64,000 bases of DNA from Reticulitermes speratus (GCA_021186555.1 JAJKFL010000014.1:36897198-36961197); one strand, 5' to 3'; shown: positions 33,446-43,022, counted from the first letter of the stretch. Notes: generated by a model from the letters alone, not told the origin. Numbers and translations: made by a program.

Positions 33446-33805
33446 GCGTTGGCTTTATCTATTGGGTAAAATTTAAGAACTAAAAACATAAATTTCGGAT
33501 AGTGCCTTCGGTCTATCCCTTTTCAAAACGGATTTCGCAAAAGGCCATACAGTTTGAGATGTGAAGTCACAGTTTCCTGTTTCTTCCACCCCCCCCCCCT
33601 CCCATTAAAGTGTATTTCTTCGGGTCATATATCTAATGGTTAACTGCCCTTTTACGTGTTACAGACACAGTTTAACCTGATTTATATTTCAAGATTCAAA
33701 CAGTCGACTACCGCACAGTAAAACATATTCTACCTCGGTTATATTTACTTAACGCTGTATAGGAAAAAATCGCTGTTCTGAGATCCATACAAAACACATA
33801 AATGC

Positions 33806-34073
33806 CGGCATATCGACTCGCTACGGGCTGGACCGGTCCGATGATCGAATCCCGGTGAGGAGGGGGGAGATTTCCCGCAGCCGTCCATACCGCCCCTGGG
33901 GCCCACCAAGCCTCATGTAAAATGGGTACCGGGTATCTTTCCAGGGGGTAAAGCGGCCGGGGCGTGGCGTTGACCACCCACCTCATCTACTGCCGAGGTT
34001 AAAGAAAGAGTGCAGCATAACTCTACTCCCCCTCTAGGCTTTCATGGCCTTTTCTAGTGTGAAATATTACTTT
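33806..34073 (+). mobile_element. S2 SINE, 12-bp target duplication
   Basis: The body begins cggcatatcgactcgctac (the first A-box bases are lost), has B box gatcgaatcccgg, and ends cttttctagtgtgaaatatt. acacataaatgc flanks it at 33794-33805 and 34074-34085. Confidence 0.93.
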
Positions 34074-34569
34074 ACACATAAATGCATTCTGTGCGCAGAA
34101 CGCAAATTTTATTTAACTATTTCGAAGAATCAAGAAATAACGCAGTGGAAAGTAAGCGGTCGGTACTTGACTTCAGGTACTATCCCGTTCTGTGTCTGGA
34201 GATATTGACGACAACAAACGAAAACCAAACAAACGATGGTCCGTATCCTGGCAGATATTTCAAACAAATCCATTTGGTTTGTAAGTATAGTCGGGTTGGC
34301 AGTTAAAGTGAGGCACCCTCTCCACAGCCACCACTGTCAAGAGCCAGACTGCGCTGCCAAGTGTCTAATTTTAGTGGACAGCCGGCGGCGGTCTGGACTT
34401 GCAATCCAAGAGTTGACACCGAGCCGCTGGCAGGGGAGGGGGAATGACATTTAAGGTGCGCGGGATGCTGCTAGTCCAGACGACGTCACTGCACCACGTC
34501 TAGCTTGTGCCGAAATAGTTCCAGCCCTGGAGCAGCTCCGGCCAGACCTAATAGCAATTCGTTAATACT

Positions 34570-34690
34570 GCATACAAAGGCCATGAAACCAAGCAGGGAG
34601 TACGGTACATAAATTCAACGCGTCCATTCTTAACTTCGGCAATCGGTGGAGTTGATTGGTCACGCTTCCACTGATACCTGGTACCTGCCA
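34570..34690 (-). mobile_element. degenerate SINE 3' end
   Basis: aaaggccatgaaaccaagca, cattcttaacttcggcaatc and ggagttgattggtcac resemble the reverse of an S2/S6 3' half. Confidence 0.45.
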
Positions 34691-34926
34691 TTGATAAATA
34701 AGTCCCCATGCTCCACATGAGAATCGTAACTAAGTGACCTGTCATGGCTGGTGTTAGATTCAAGTTGTAACGGAATTCGTTAAGGGTCAGGATAAAAGCA
34801 AACATGACAGGTAAATTTCACACTGTTGACACCGTGCATCTTCGTCATATTAAATTAAGTTTCAGACCAACTTATGCACTTTTAAAGCACTTTTTAAGTA
34901 GCTTTATTAAAAATGTTAAAATAGTA

Positions 34927-34964
34927 CCCCTACACGTGTTTCGATCCTAGGATCATCGTCAGGG
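34927..34964 (-). ncRNA. hammerhead-like motif, left arm
   Basis: CTGACGA, extra T, stem II GATC/GATC with loop CTAG, GAAA, stem III ACACGTGT (fully palindromic), position 17 = A. Stem I is shorter than in the right arm because two C's are replaced by A's (cc against gggg). Confidence 0.62.
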
Positions 34965-35138
34965 TTTTTTTTTGCTAAAAGCTACGTCACTTCAATCACA
35001 TGGTTTAAAATATTCCATTGGCACTATAAAACATATGTTAAAATCTTGTAAAAAGATTTGTTAAAAAGTTATAAAATTATAAAAACACTGTAGATGTTAG
35101 ATGTAGATGATTGAAGTGACGTAGCTTTTAGCAAAAAA

Positions 35139-35178
35139 CCCCCTGACGATGATCCTAGGATCGAAACACGTGTAGGGG
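35139..35178 (+). ncRNA. hammerhead-like motif, right arm
   Basis: Stem I cccc/gggg, CTGACGA at 35143-35149, extra T, stem II GATC/GATC with loop CTAG, GAAA at 35163-35166, stem III ACACGTGT, A at 35174, then gggg. Complete core. Confidence 0.72.
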
Positions 35179-35403
35179 TACTATTTTAACATTTTTAATA
35201 AAGCTACTTAAAAAGTGCTTTAAAAGTGCATCAGTTGGTCTATAACTTAATTTAATATGACAGGCAAAGTTGCTTAAAAGTTTTTGGGTTGTAGCACGGC
35301 GTCAATTCCCGAAACGTTGGTTATACACCAAAAATTGATGCCGGGCTACAACCCAAAATCATTTAAGCAACATTACGACCACGGCGGAAGCCTTCAATTA
35401 CAT

Positions 35404-35930
35404 AACACAGGTAATGTACGTACAAACGTAACATTGAGGCGCGTTCGCTTAACCATGTTGCCGTGGAAAAAGCAATAGGAATTCCATATTCTGTGTGTGT
35501 TTGTAGCCTCCGGCATGCAGGGCGCATGCGCCGTATCATATTGTCATGTGTTGGCTGTCCGGCTGTACCATTTTATTCCACAATATCGCATAAACGGCAC
35601 GATTTGTGAGAAAAACTAATGAACATAAAAAGTGTTTTTTTTTTCCATTTTCTCTACAACTTTTGTCTGAAACGTTTCTCATTCTAAGAACAATTCAGCG
35701 ATATATCATAAATGTACATAGGTCTTCATGTAAAGTGCCCGTTATTGTTGTCAGATTTTAATGAAAACTTGAATTTCCTCGACAGATTTTCGAAAAATAA
35801 TCAAATATCAAATTTCATGAAAATCCGTCCGGTGGGAGCCGAGCTGTTCCGTGCGGGCGGACGGACGGATATCCGGAGAGATGATAAGATAACAGTCACT
35901 TTCCGCAGTTTTGCGAACGCACCTAAAAGG
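35404..35930 (+). mobile_element. R family element, near full length
   Basis: Left border acaggtaatgtacgtac, then ttgaggcgcgttcgcttaac; right end ttttgcgaacgcacctaaaa. Internal blocks are all present, including tctgaaacgtttctcattct, aaagtgcccgttatt, gaaaatccgtccggtgggag and gcgggcggacggacg. Confidence 0.9.
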
Positions 35931-36039
35931 CATGGAAAGCCGACCAAAACACACAGGAACATTTTGCTGTTGTGTAGATTTCTAGTCCGTTTAGTATAAA
36001 TATTACTATGCCTAAAATACATATTCATTTCCAGGTGGA

Positions 36040-36076
36040 TAAAAAAAAAAAAAAGAGAAGAAGAAGAAGAAGAAGA
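36040..36076 (+). repeat. poly-A / (GAA)n microsatellite
   Basis: A14 then about seven GAA units. Confidence 0.95.
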
Positions 36077-36195
36077 GCAGAAGCAAACTTACTTCACAAT
36101 CAATGTTTTATCACCAACTAAATGCACTTTTCACTAGTAAAAATACCTAACACATGCACTGTTTAATAAAACCTTTATAGTTTTAAAAAAAATTG

Positions 36196-36239
36196 GCCCT
36201 ACATATGTTTCGGCCAGTTAACTGGCCATCCTCAGGGGC
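36196..36239 (-). ncRNA. hammerhead-like ribozyme motif
   Basis: Stem I gccc/gggc, CTGAGGA, extra T, stem II GGCCAG/CTGGCC with loop TTAA, GAAA, stem III ACATATGT, position 17 = A. Confidence 0.73.
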
Positions 36240-36766
36240 AACTAGCGTTTAAGACACAATCACGTTCATAGGTATTACATAACGTGTGTGGTTGTTAAAA
36301 AATTTAAAAAAACAATAACGTTTTTCGTCATAGGGAAATCACATCCAACGTGCATTGTATATCACTTACGTGAACACTATATTATAGAATAAAACACTAC
36401 ACTAGTTTTTCACCGTTGCGTAGATCTCAGTTAGGTGAAGTACTTATCTATGAATCAAATCACTGTGTTGCGTGGCATATATGGCAGTTTTTTGTGAAGC
36501 ACATACGTTGTCTAGTTTTATGTTGATCGAAGTCTTGTTCCAGTATATGAAAGTTTTCAGTGTGTTATCTTGGTTTCTGGCATGGCGTGTCGTCTGTGTT
36601 TGGGTTGCTGAAGTGGTAGAGATGGAGACGTTTGGTTGTCTACTGGCTCAAACTGCACTTATTTCAAAAACACGTCCATGCGTTCGTTCAATATTATACA
36701 CCACATAGTTCGCCACTTTCACTTCCGTCATTCACACTGTCACTTTTCCTCGATGTGTTAAATGAG

Positions 36767-36848
36767 TACAGGGCATACACAAAAGAATGGTGCGGTTTCA
36801 ATAGTAATGTCTATTGAAACCGCACCATTCGTTTGTGTATGCCCTGTA
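36767..36848. mobile_element. palindromic Tc1/mariner-type MITE (second copy)
   Basis: TACAGGGCATACACAAAAG on the left, cgtttgtgtatgccctgta on the right, same length and TA borders as 10705-10786. The arm differs by one mismatch (aag/cg). Confidence 0.92.
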
Positions 36849-36939
36849 TAAAAAGGTATTAAAACTGTAAAATGCACTGTCGGTGAAACTGAACGAACGC
36901 ATGGACGTGTTTTTTTTTAAATAAGTGCAGTTGTATGAC

Positions 36940-36984
36940 ACCCCCTGAGGATGGCTTCAAGGAAGCCGAAACATATGTAGGGGT
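36940..36984 (+). ncRNA. hammerhead-like ribozyme motif
   Basis: Stem I acccc/ggggt (5 bp), CTGAGGA at 36945-36951, extra T, stem II GGCTTC/GAAGCC with loop AAG, GAAA at 36968-36971, stem III ACATATGT, A at 36979. Stem II differs in sequence from the mirror copy at 36196 yet still pairs fully. Confidence 0.75.
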
Positions 36985-37579
36985 TTTTTTAGAACGTTTT
37001 GAGGAAACCTTATATAGGTTTTTTTAAATAAAGTACATTTAGTTGGTGATAAAACATTGATTAGTGAAAAATGCACGGTGATTTTAGAATAAAATTACTA
37101 TCACAATGTTGCTACCCGTTTACAGACAATATTACTCTCGTAATTTGTACATATATCGACGACCCATTTCTGTACCAAATTTCAGATTCTTATCTCGAAT
37201 AGGTCTTTGGCATCGCGATCGAACCAGACGCTCAAAAACTTTGCATGGCTGCCATGTTGTCTGAACATTCTACGATAAAAATTATTAACAAAAGTTGTCA
37301 TCTTTTCAAGATCCATTATGATACATCACTTCAAGACCCTGAATTAAGGGGCCCTGGCGTCGGGCCCACCTTACAAGTGCGTGCTTCTGCCATCTTCTTA
37401 TAACTGGTTGTAGAAAACTAAGAATTATGAGGTTCCAGTGTTCTCAAATTCGGAAATGCTCACACCAAGTTTAGTACAAATCGATCAAATGACATGAGAA
37501 ACACACATACAGGATGGTGATTTGTCTTGTAGGCTAAAGGAGCAGAATAACAAGATTCAGTGAAAACTAATTTGCGTAT

Positions 37580-37820
37580 AAGATCTACGCTCTTCTGGGA
37601 TATTACGCAGCGTCGAGTGGTAATCTTTTACCGACGTTTCGGGACAACCTATCGGTCCCATCTTCAGAGGTCAAGAAGTCCAAGAAGACTTATTGACTCT
37701 TGGACTTTTTGTCCTTGAAAATGGGACGATACATTATCCCGAAACGTCGGTAAAGGATTACCACTCGACGCTGCGTATCCCAGAAGAACGCAGATCTCAC
37801 CAATATCGAGGATAATTTTC
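37580..37820 (+). mobile_element. B-family palindromic MITE, full
   Basis: Left arm gatctacgctcttctgggat, right arm cccagaagaacgcagatctc, inner gacgtttcgggac and gtcccgaaacgtc-type blocks. The left inner arm reads, on the minus strand, CTCTGAAGA then TGGGAC..GTCCC and GAAACGTC, an apparent hammerhead layout. Tail caccaatatcgagg on the right. Confidence 0.9.
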
Positions 37821-37826
37821 GTATGG

Positions 37827-38340
37827 TTGAATTGTAACTTAAACTCTCAGTTAACATATTTCAAGTCAGCTACAAATTTTACCACAGGGTCAGAATTACA
37901 AACGAGCCATGCTGTTTATCTCCGTCATTGCGTCTGTTTTGATACTAGATTTGCAAGCAACAGTCCCCAGTTGCATATAAGCGTACGTAACAGCCGGTGT
38001 GAATGCAATGTCGTAGGCATAAATTTGATACTTCCCATGTCCGTTGTGCAACCATCGTTTGGTTTGCAACATACACAACTTTGTGATACTGCGACCCTAT
38101 TCATACATTCTCCTCATCAGCACCCAGACCAGGCCCGTAAAACCCGTTGCTCGCAAGCAACACGCTGCCCGCGACACGGTGTTATGTTGCCGGCGGAGAC
38201 ATTTGAAAAGACAGAACGCGCATTGATACTTGTCCTGGCAAAGCCGAGACAGAAAACCGAAGCAATTTTGCAAACTTATAAGCTTGCAATTTATGGAAAC
38301 ATATATCACGTTACATTACTAATTAATCTGTGAAAATGTG
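37827..38340. other. unidentified open frame (168 codons), probably chance
   Basis: A plus-strand frame at 37827-38333 begins just after a B element. It has no recognisable domain, many Cys and His without a regular pattern, and overlapping frames are open on the other strand. No splice, repeat or homology signal supports it. I list it only because it is among the longest non-repetitive frames in the window. Confidence 0.25.
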
Positions 38341-38367
38341 GTAAAAACTGCTACACACTAGCCTACG

Positions 38368-38550
38368 AAATCTGCGGTCTTGTGAGGTACTACGCGACGT
38401 CGTGTGGTAATTGTCCGGGACTCTTGACCCGTGAGGATGGGACCGATACGCTGTCCCGAAACGTCGGTAAACAATTACCACACGACGCCGCGTAATACCC
38501 CAGAAGACCGTAGATTTCATCAACATCGCGGCGGAAGCCTGAAATCAACA
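38368..38550 (+). mobile_element. B-family palindromic MITE
   Basis: gaaatctgcggtcttgtgag mirrors cccagaagaccgtagatttc; tail catcaacatcgcggcggaag. The left inner half is partly deleted (taattgtccgggactcttga). Confidence 0.88.
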
Positions 38551-38689
38551 CCAGCCTATGTTGTGAACTGCATTTTTATACAACCGTCCTATTATTATCA
38601 TTACATTTTGATTGTACATGATGTGTAGACAAACACGCAGTTAAAATTATACATACAATTATATGTATACATATTTATCCTTTATTCTA

Positions 38690-38775
38690 TGTATTAAAAT
38701 TTCACGTTGCCCGCATGCAGACGAAATTTCGCCGAAGTTGCTCGCACCATATAAAAGGTCGAACAGGCCTCACCC
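38690..38775 (-). mobile_element. hAT-like MITE end (H4 family)
   Basis: aatttcacgttgcccgcatg, cgaaatttcgccgaagttgc and a ggtcgaacaggcct end. The inverse of 29492-29580. Confidence 0.5.
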
Positions 38776-39056
38776 AGACGCTGTCTCCCACACAGGAACT
38801 AATTCCAAAGCGAAATTTCAGAGTTCACGTCCTGAGGATCAAAATCTATTAACCAACTCCACGGAAAATTATCGCTCCTAAGAAGCGACTTGTTACTCCG
38901 CCAGTCAATAAACTCGCCTCATTTTACGGCACTTGAAGGTTCGTTACCGTAATTTGATACCAAACACCATACCGTTGTACCGCGTTAATCAATTAACATC
39001 AACCCGCTACTCATGCGTATACAGGGCAACATGCCACACCCTCCAATCTCTCTATT

Positions 39057-39285
39057 TCAGATCCATTTTAATATTATCTACCATTTACGCCTACGTCTTA
39101 CAAGTGATTTTGTCCCTTCATATTTTAAAAACTAAAACTCTTCATGCAGCACAGTCCTTCTTAAGGAGCTGACAGGTCCTCAGCTAGTCAACAAATGCCC
39201 TGCGTTTTATGGAACCCGAAGGTTCATTACCGCTTTCACGAGCGCCCGCCAACTGTCCCTATCCTGAGCCAGATCAATCCAGTAT
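39057..39285 (-). pseudogene. L1 LINE 3' end fragments
   Basis: The 39140-39275 stretch is the reverse of the L1 3' end (gaaggttcattaccgctttc, gagccagatcaatcca, gtccttcttaaggagctgac). 39057-39120 is a further L1 piece (attttaatattatctaccat). No continuous frame. The next ~95 bp (39286-39380) resembles a decayed SINE body. Confidence 0.72.
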
Positions 39286-39429
39286 TTGCCCTCTTTACCA
39301 CCGCGTCCAGATCGGCTCTGGTTTCACCCAGATTCCCTTCAAATTTGGATTTAGACCTCTTTCCCCACCTGTGGGGGATATAATTATCATGTACTTTGGT
39401 CTGACTTTATACTGAGGATATTCTAACGC

Positions 39430-39930
39430 ACTGAAATTAATTAATGTGTGGGTGTTTTTTTTTGTATTGTGTATGGTGTTTTTTTAAGGTGTGGATGTTT
39501 TTGTAAGGTGTGGATGTTTTTGTAAGGCGTGGATGCTTTTGTAAGGTATGGATGCTTTTGTAAGGTGTGGATGTTTTTGTAATGTGTGTACGGGTTTCTA
39601 ATGTGTGTACTTGTATTTACTGTATGTATTTTGTTTTGTATGTGTATTTTTGTAAGGTGTGGATGTGTTTGTAATGTGTGTACTTGTATTTACTGTATGT
39701 ATTTTGTTTTGTACGTGAGAATGGGTGTTTTTGTAAGGTGTGGATGTTTTTTGTAATGTGTGTACGGTGTTCTAATGTGTATGGGTGTTTTTGTAAGGTG
39801 TGGATGTTCTTGTAATGTGTGTACGGTGTTCTAATGTGTGTACTTGTATTTACTGTATGTATTTTGTTTTGTAATTGTGTACAGTTTGTTTTGTATTGTT
39901 ATTTTTATGTATATTTATATGTCCATTTGT
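39430..39930 (+). repeat. GT-rich irregular minisatellite
   Basis: About 500 bp made of variants of gtaaggtgtggatgttttt and taatgtgtgtac, with the longer phrase cttgtatttactgtatgtat and ttgttttgta appearing at about 39610, 39683 and 39843. Strong strand asymmetry: almost no C on the plus strand. Confidence 0.88.
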
Positions 39931-39985
39931 ATTGTGTGTACTAGTGTAAGGACTACTGCCACCGGGTGAAAACCCAATTGCAGTA

Positions 39986-40017
<32 letters not shown>
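39931..40017 (+). mobile_element. non-LTR retroelement 3' tail with (AAT)n
   Basis: ccaccgggtgaaaacccaat, tgcagtaa, then about ten AAT units. It looks like the 3' terminus of a non-LTR element; the GT-rich stretch upstream may be its 3' untranslated region. Confidence 0.5.
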
Positions 40018-40018
<1 letters not shown>

Positions 40019-40850
40019 GCGGCCGGAGCATGAAAAGGTGAGCAAGTGGTTCAAGACGCCCCCCCCCCCCTTCGCCTTCAAAGACTGATGCTTAATCAAG
40101 TAAACACAAGGACAACTTCAAATTGTACGTGTTTGCTTTTACTGACTTACACTTCTTGGTAGCCTCATCATGCAAACAAGAAATATGTACAACAAACGTC
40201 AACCAATCTTCATGTTTTACTTTTAAAACAGTAGGCCTAACTTAAAACTCAAAACATCGAAATATAACAAAACGTCAAAATGCAATCAGAAATTAAAAAC
40301 CGTCGGTATACCTCTGGCCCAAAACAACAGCACAAAAGACTTTAATGGTGTCAATTTGTGCTTAAAACGCTCCGAAGCCTAAAATTCAGATGAATAAAAT
40401 TTAAGTTTCACCTCACAGAAAACTCTGTGTCCCCATTACAAAAACCAGCCCGTTAATGCTGCGTAACGAAATTACATATTTTTAATCTTAGAATCAAATG
40501 GAACAAACACCTTAAATACACTATGTGAGCAAAATGTTAATAATACATGTGGTACGTATAACTACCACTGCCCTTTAAAAAGCAAAATGTCAAAACGAAC
40601 TAAATTAAAATCCTGGTAGGTACCTGTCAGCAAATAAGTGAAAACCAACACAACCTTATAGGGTGGAACACTGCGCATTGCACGATGGGATCACGTCACC
40701 TTGCTTGTATGCTTCTAGATAACACTGTATATTTGCTACGCAGCACCTTTATTTACCTTCATGTAACCTTTGATATCTATATACTATTTACAAAACATTG
40801 ATTGCAATCCATCATCATTCCATCTACCTAGTTCTTTGACAATAATACGT
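40018..40850. other. no recognised feature
   Basis: Contains a short SINE-like tail at 40017-40050 and a C10 run near 40061. The rest is AT-rich and unassigned. Confidence 0.5.
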
Positions 40851-40856
40851 AACTGG

Positions 40857-40925
40857 ACAACTCAGCGGTATAGGGACTAGGCTAAGTACAGGACGACATG
40901 GGTTCGATTCTGGAAAACAGACTTT
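40857..40925 (+). mobile_element. possible tRNA-like SINE head
   Basis: ctcagcggtatagg resembles an A box and gggttcgattctgg is a good B box 30 bp downstream. No acceptor-stem pairing, so not a tRNA gene. No known body follows. Confidence 0.35.
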
Positions 40926-40987
40926 TCATAAGTATATATTGAACATACCGATAATGCACTATTTTGCAGTATATACACTACACAAAC

Positions 40988-41029
40988 GCCCTACGTACGT
41001 TTCGGTCACAAGTGACCATCTTCAGGGGC
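40988..41029 (-). ncRNA. hammerhead-like ribozyme motif
   Basis: Stem I gccc/gggc, CTGAAGA, extra T, stem II GGTCA/TGACC with loop CTTG, GAAA, stem III ACGTACGT, position 17 = A. The shared far end is not clear on the 5' side (aatgcactattttgc). No mirror partner. Confidence 0.72.
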
Positions 41030-41218
41030 TCAATAACACTGAGATTTACTTCACTACACTTCACTTGTTCATCCACTGCACTGTTACTTGTACTATCTTT
41101 TTTCATATCCACTTGGGGTAGGTATTTGTTGTCTTCCGTTTTTACTGGTAGCTGTGAGAGTTGGCGTGTTGACTTGGTCACGTCTATTTGTAGTCCGTTT
41201 TGCGTCGTATATATTTCA

Positions 41219-41340
41219 TAGGTCTTCGCTCTTTGGGATGTTACACAGCGCAGATTGTTAGTTAGTTACAGACGTTTCGGGGCAACCTGTCGGCCCCATC
41301 TTCAAGGGTCAAGCAGTCCGATGGAGTGCTTGACCTTCTA
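41219..41340 (+). mobile_element. B-family half element
   Basis: tcttcgctctttgggatgtt, gacgtttcggggcaacctgt, cggccccatcttcaagggtc, then gaccttct where the mirror arm should begin. The right arm is missing and 41341 on is unrelated. Confidence 0.75.
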
Positions 41341-41402
41341 TGCTCCGATTTTCACAAAACTTATAAATGCCGAACAACATTACACGCAGAGATCTTATAC
41401 CG

Positions 41403-41645
41403 AATTTCATCCAAATCAGACAAAGAATATGAAAAATTACGGGCAGAAATTCACATTGGCCGATTTTCACGAAACTCTCACTCAATATTTATGCACATTC
41501 CTCGTAGCGAATTTTATCCAAAGCAGACAAAGAATATGAAAAAGTACGGGCAGAAATTCACATTGGCCGATTTTCACGAAACTCTCACTCAATATTTATG
41601 CACATTCCTCGTAGCGAATTTTATCCAAAGCAGACAAAGAATAGG
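41403..41645 (+). repeat. 107-bp tandem duplication
   Basis: gacaaagaatatgaaaaa recurs at 41419, 41526 and (truncated) 41633, a 107-bp period with 2.2 copies; the last two are almost identical. A 165-codon frame at 41326-41823 runs through it and repeats its own peptide with a frame shift, so it is not evidence of a gene. Confidence 0.9.
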
Positions 41646-41902
41646 GGCAATTTTCACTTACGTCCTTTACATAAAGTATGACTTTCATCGCGCACATTTT
41701 CAGGAACGTCACAACTGCTTAACGGCATTACGTGGAGATCTCGTGTACCGGAATCGGTCAGGGAATTTAGAAAGTATGAGTAGAACAACATACACACATA
41801 TTAAGATTACCAGTAGACATTAATTTACGCCCTTCAGTAAGGTATGACTGTTAATGAGCCGATTTTCACGAAACTCACGCTTACTCGACTACTTTATTTA
41901 AA

Positions 41903-41920
41903 AAAAAAAAAAAAAAAAAC
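41903..41920 (+). repeat. poly-A run
   Basis: A18 following a cgattttcacgaaactcacg phrase that also occurs in the 107-bp repeat. Confidence 0.9.
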
Positions 41921-42099
41921 TCGTACTTCGAGTTTCACGAATTCTGGCGAACTGTTTAGTCAGATACTGTGTCACAGACGGGATGACGTACATGGTTCTT
42001 CTACTTCGCAACTAACATCTAACAAAAAATATATTAATATACAATATAGAACTTTATTTTAAATGAAATACAAACACCTTTTCGAAGCATAAAACATGC

Positions 42100-42345
42100 T
42101 AAAGACTGAATAAGAACCTTACTCCATAAAGCATAAAAGCAATCAACCTCACTTAATGAAAGGAGGGGCTTAACTACGGTCAGACTGATCTGGTACAATA
42201 GCAGACGAATACGAATCGCCAGGCAGGTGGTCTCATCCCGATTCGTCGGGACCATTCAGGAAAGGCTGAAACAATGACAGTACAATGTGTAATCACGAAA
42301 GGTAGAATTCCACAAAGATGAGATTCTCGAACATCGAGACTCAAA
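42100..42345 (+). repeat. X dispersed repeat, copy 3
   Basis: cacttaatgaaaggagg, ggtggtctcatcccgattcg, tcgggacc and gattctcgaacatcgagact match copies 1 and 2 in order. Confidence 0.7.
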
Positions 42346-42599
42346 TGTATAGCCTATAAAAATACAGGAACGTACGTGTTTCCTTAAACGAACGGTTAAG
42401 TAAATCTCCTTTGTTCTGCAGTCAAAATGAACTAATCTTCTAATTCTTTCCGTATGTTCCTATCTCCTTACATCCACCAGAACAGTCACCTTTGTGTCCC
42501 TAATTTGTAGTCGGCAAACGGTGAATTTCATGACTGTCAGGCTAAGAGGCGAATGGGATAGTCATTCCCGTACAGTTTTCATATCACATGTGGGGTTTC

Positions 42600-42715
42600 A
42601 ACGACCGCGAAAAGTTACACTGTCTCCTTGGGCTAAAACGCCGTGTAGGTAGTTGCAACGGACGAATATACAGCTGTCATATTCATCTCGACCCTGAAGA
42701 TGGAAGCAAAAGTTT
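42600..42715 (+). repeat. C-family half element
   Basis: tcgaccctgaagatggaagc is the inner end of a C/B-type arm. The mirror arm is absent. Confidence 0.4.
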
Positions 42716-42762
42716 TTTTATATTGCTTTCACCGTGCATTTTCGCTCACTATTCAATTAACC

Positions 42763-43022
42763 GCCGATCCCAGTGGCCGTGCGGTCTAAGGCGTGGGTCT
42801 TCGGCCGCCCACTTACTAGGATCATGGGTTCGAATCCCACCGGGGGCATGGATGTTTGTGTTGTGTTTGTTGTGTGTTGTCAGGTAGAGGTTTCTGCGAC
42901 GGGCTGGTCCCTCGTCCAGAGGCGTCCTACCGAGTGTGGTTTGTCTAAAGTGTGATCATGAAACCTCGACGAAACGAGGAGGCCCAGGCCCATATAGGGC
43001 TGTCGAGCCATAGAAAAAAAAA
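42763..43022 (+). mobile_element. S3 SINE
   Basis: tRNA-like head gccgatcccagtggccgtgc with A-box-like ggccgtgcggtc and B box gggttcgaatccc. The body includes tgttgtgtgttgtcaggtag and ctcgtccagaggcgtcctac, 3' end gctgtcgagccatag and poly-A. attcaattaacc before and attcagtttacc after are a possible imperfect target duplication. Confidence 0.92.

Larger units (their letters stand above)
31590..33600 (-). pseudogene. J (jockey-clade) LINE reverse transcriptase, split by two SINEs
   Basis: Read on the minus strand from right to left: IDKANAVARCVETPFTPPWP just left of 33064; EAKITTLHKPGKYPKFPRN and STTGKLFHGVVIKILRRHI (RT fingers) at 32830-32650; GVP-stop-GSV (RT motif GVPQGS with the Gln codon turned to stop) near 32445; a degraded catalytic block LSSDTCTYASDHRRN in place of FADDTC..SD near 32330; FGVIFDSRITWRLQIQTIEA at 31840-31770; then LVNFPRRADSR. 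Order and spacing are those of a jockey-clade pol. S4 SINEs lie at 33065-33445 and 31846-32173, and the protein reads across the second (IVK / CFGVIF). Dead by stops, frameshifts and loss of the catalytic pair. Confidence 0.85.
34844..35261. mobile_element. HHR-bearing foldback element
   Basis: Arms 34844-34998 and 35108-35261 form a long inverted repeat of about 155 bp with a 109-bp AT-rich centre. Each arm, read from centre outward, has tgattgaagtgacgtagctt, a hammerhead-like motif, ctattttaacatttttaata, and a far end aagtgcatcagttggtc then aattta. The arms are almost identical, so the element is young or conserved. No coding capacity; no clear target duplication seen. Confidence 0.92.
36096..37066. 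mobile_element. large HHR-bearing inverted-pair element with nested MITE
   Basis: The outer left end caatcaatgttttatcacca and actaaatgcactt mirror the outer right end agtacatttagttggtgata and aaacattgattag. Each side has an inward hammerhead-like motif (36196-36239 minus, 36940-36984 plus). Inside is a second inverted pair, ctgcacttattt..acacgtccatgcgttcgttca at about 36654-36692 against 36889-36930. At 36767-36848 a palindromic Tc1/mariner-type MITE has inserted. Confidence 0.85.

Noticed and set aside
41326-41823. 165-codon frame
   Set aside because: Runs through the 107-bp tandem duplication; 107 is not a multiple of three, so the repeated DNA is read in different frames.
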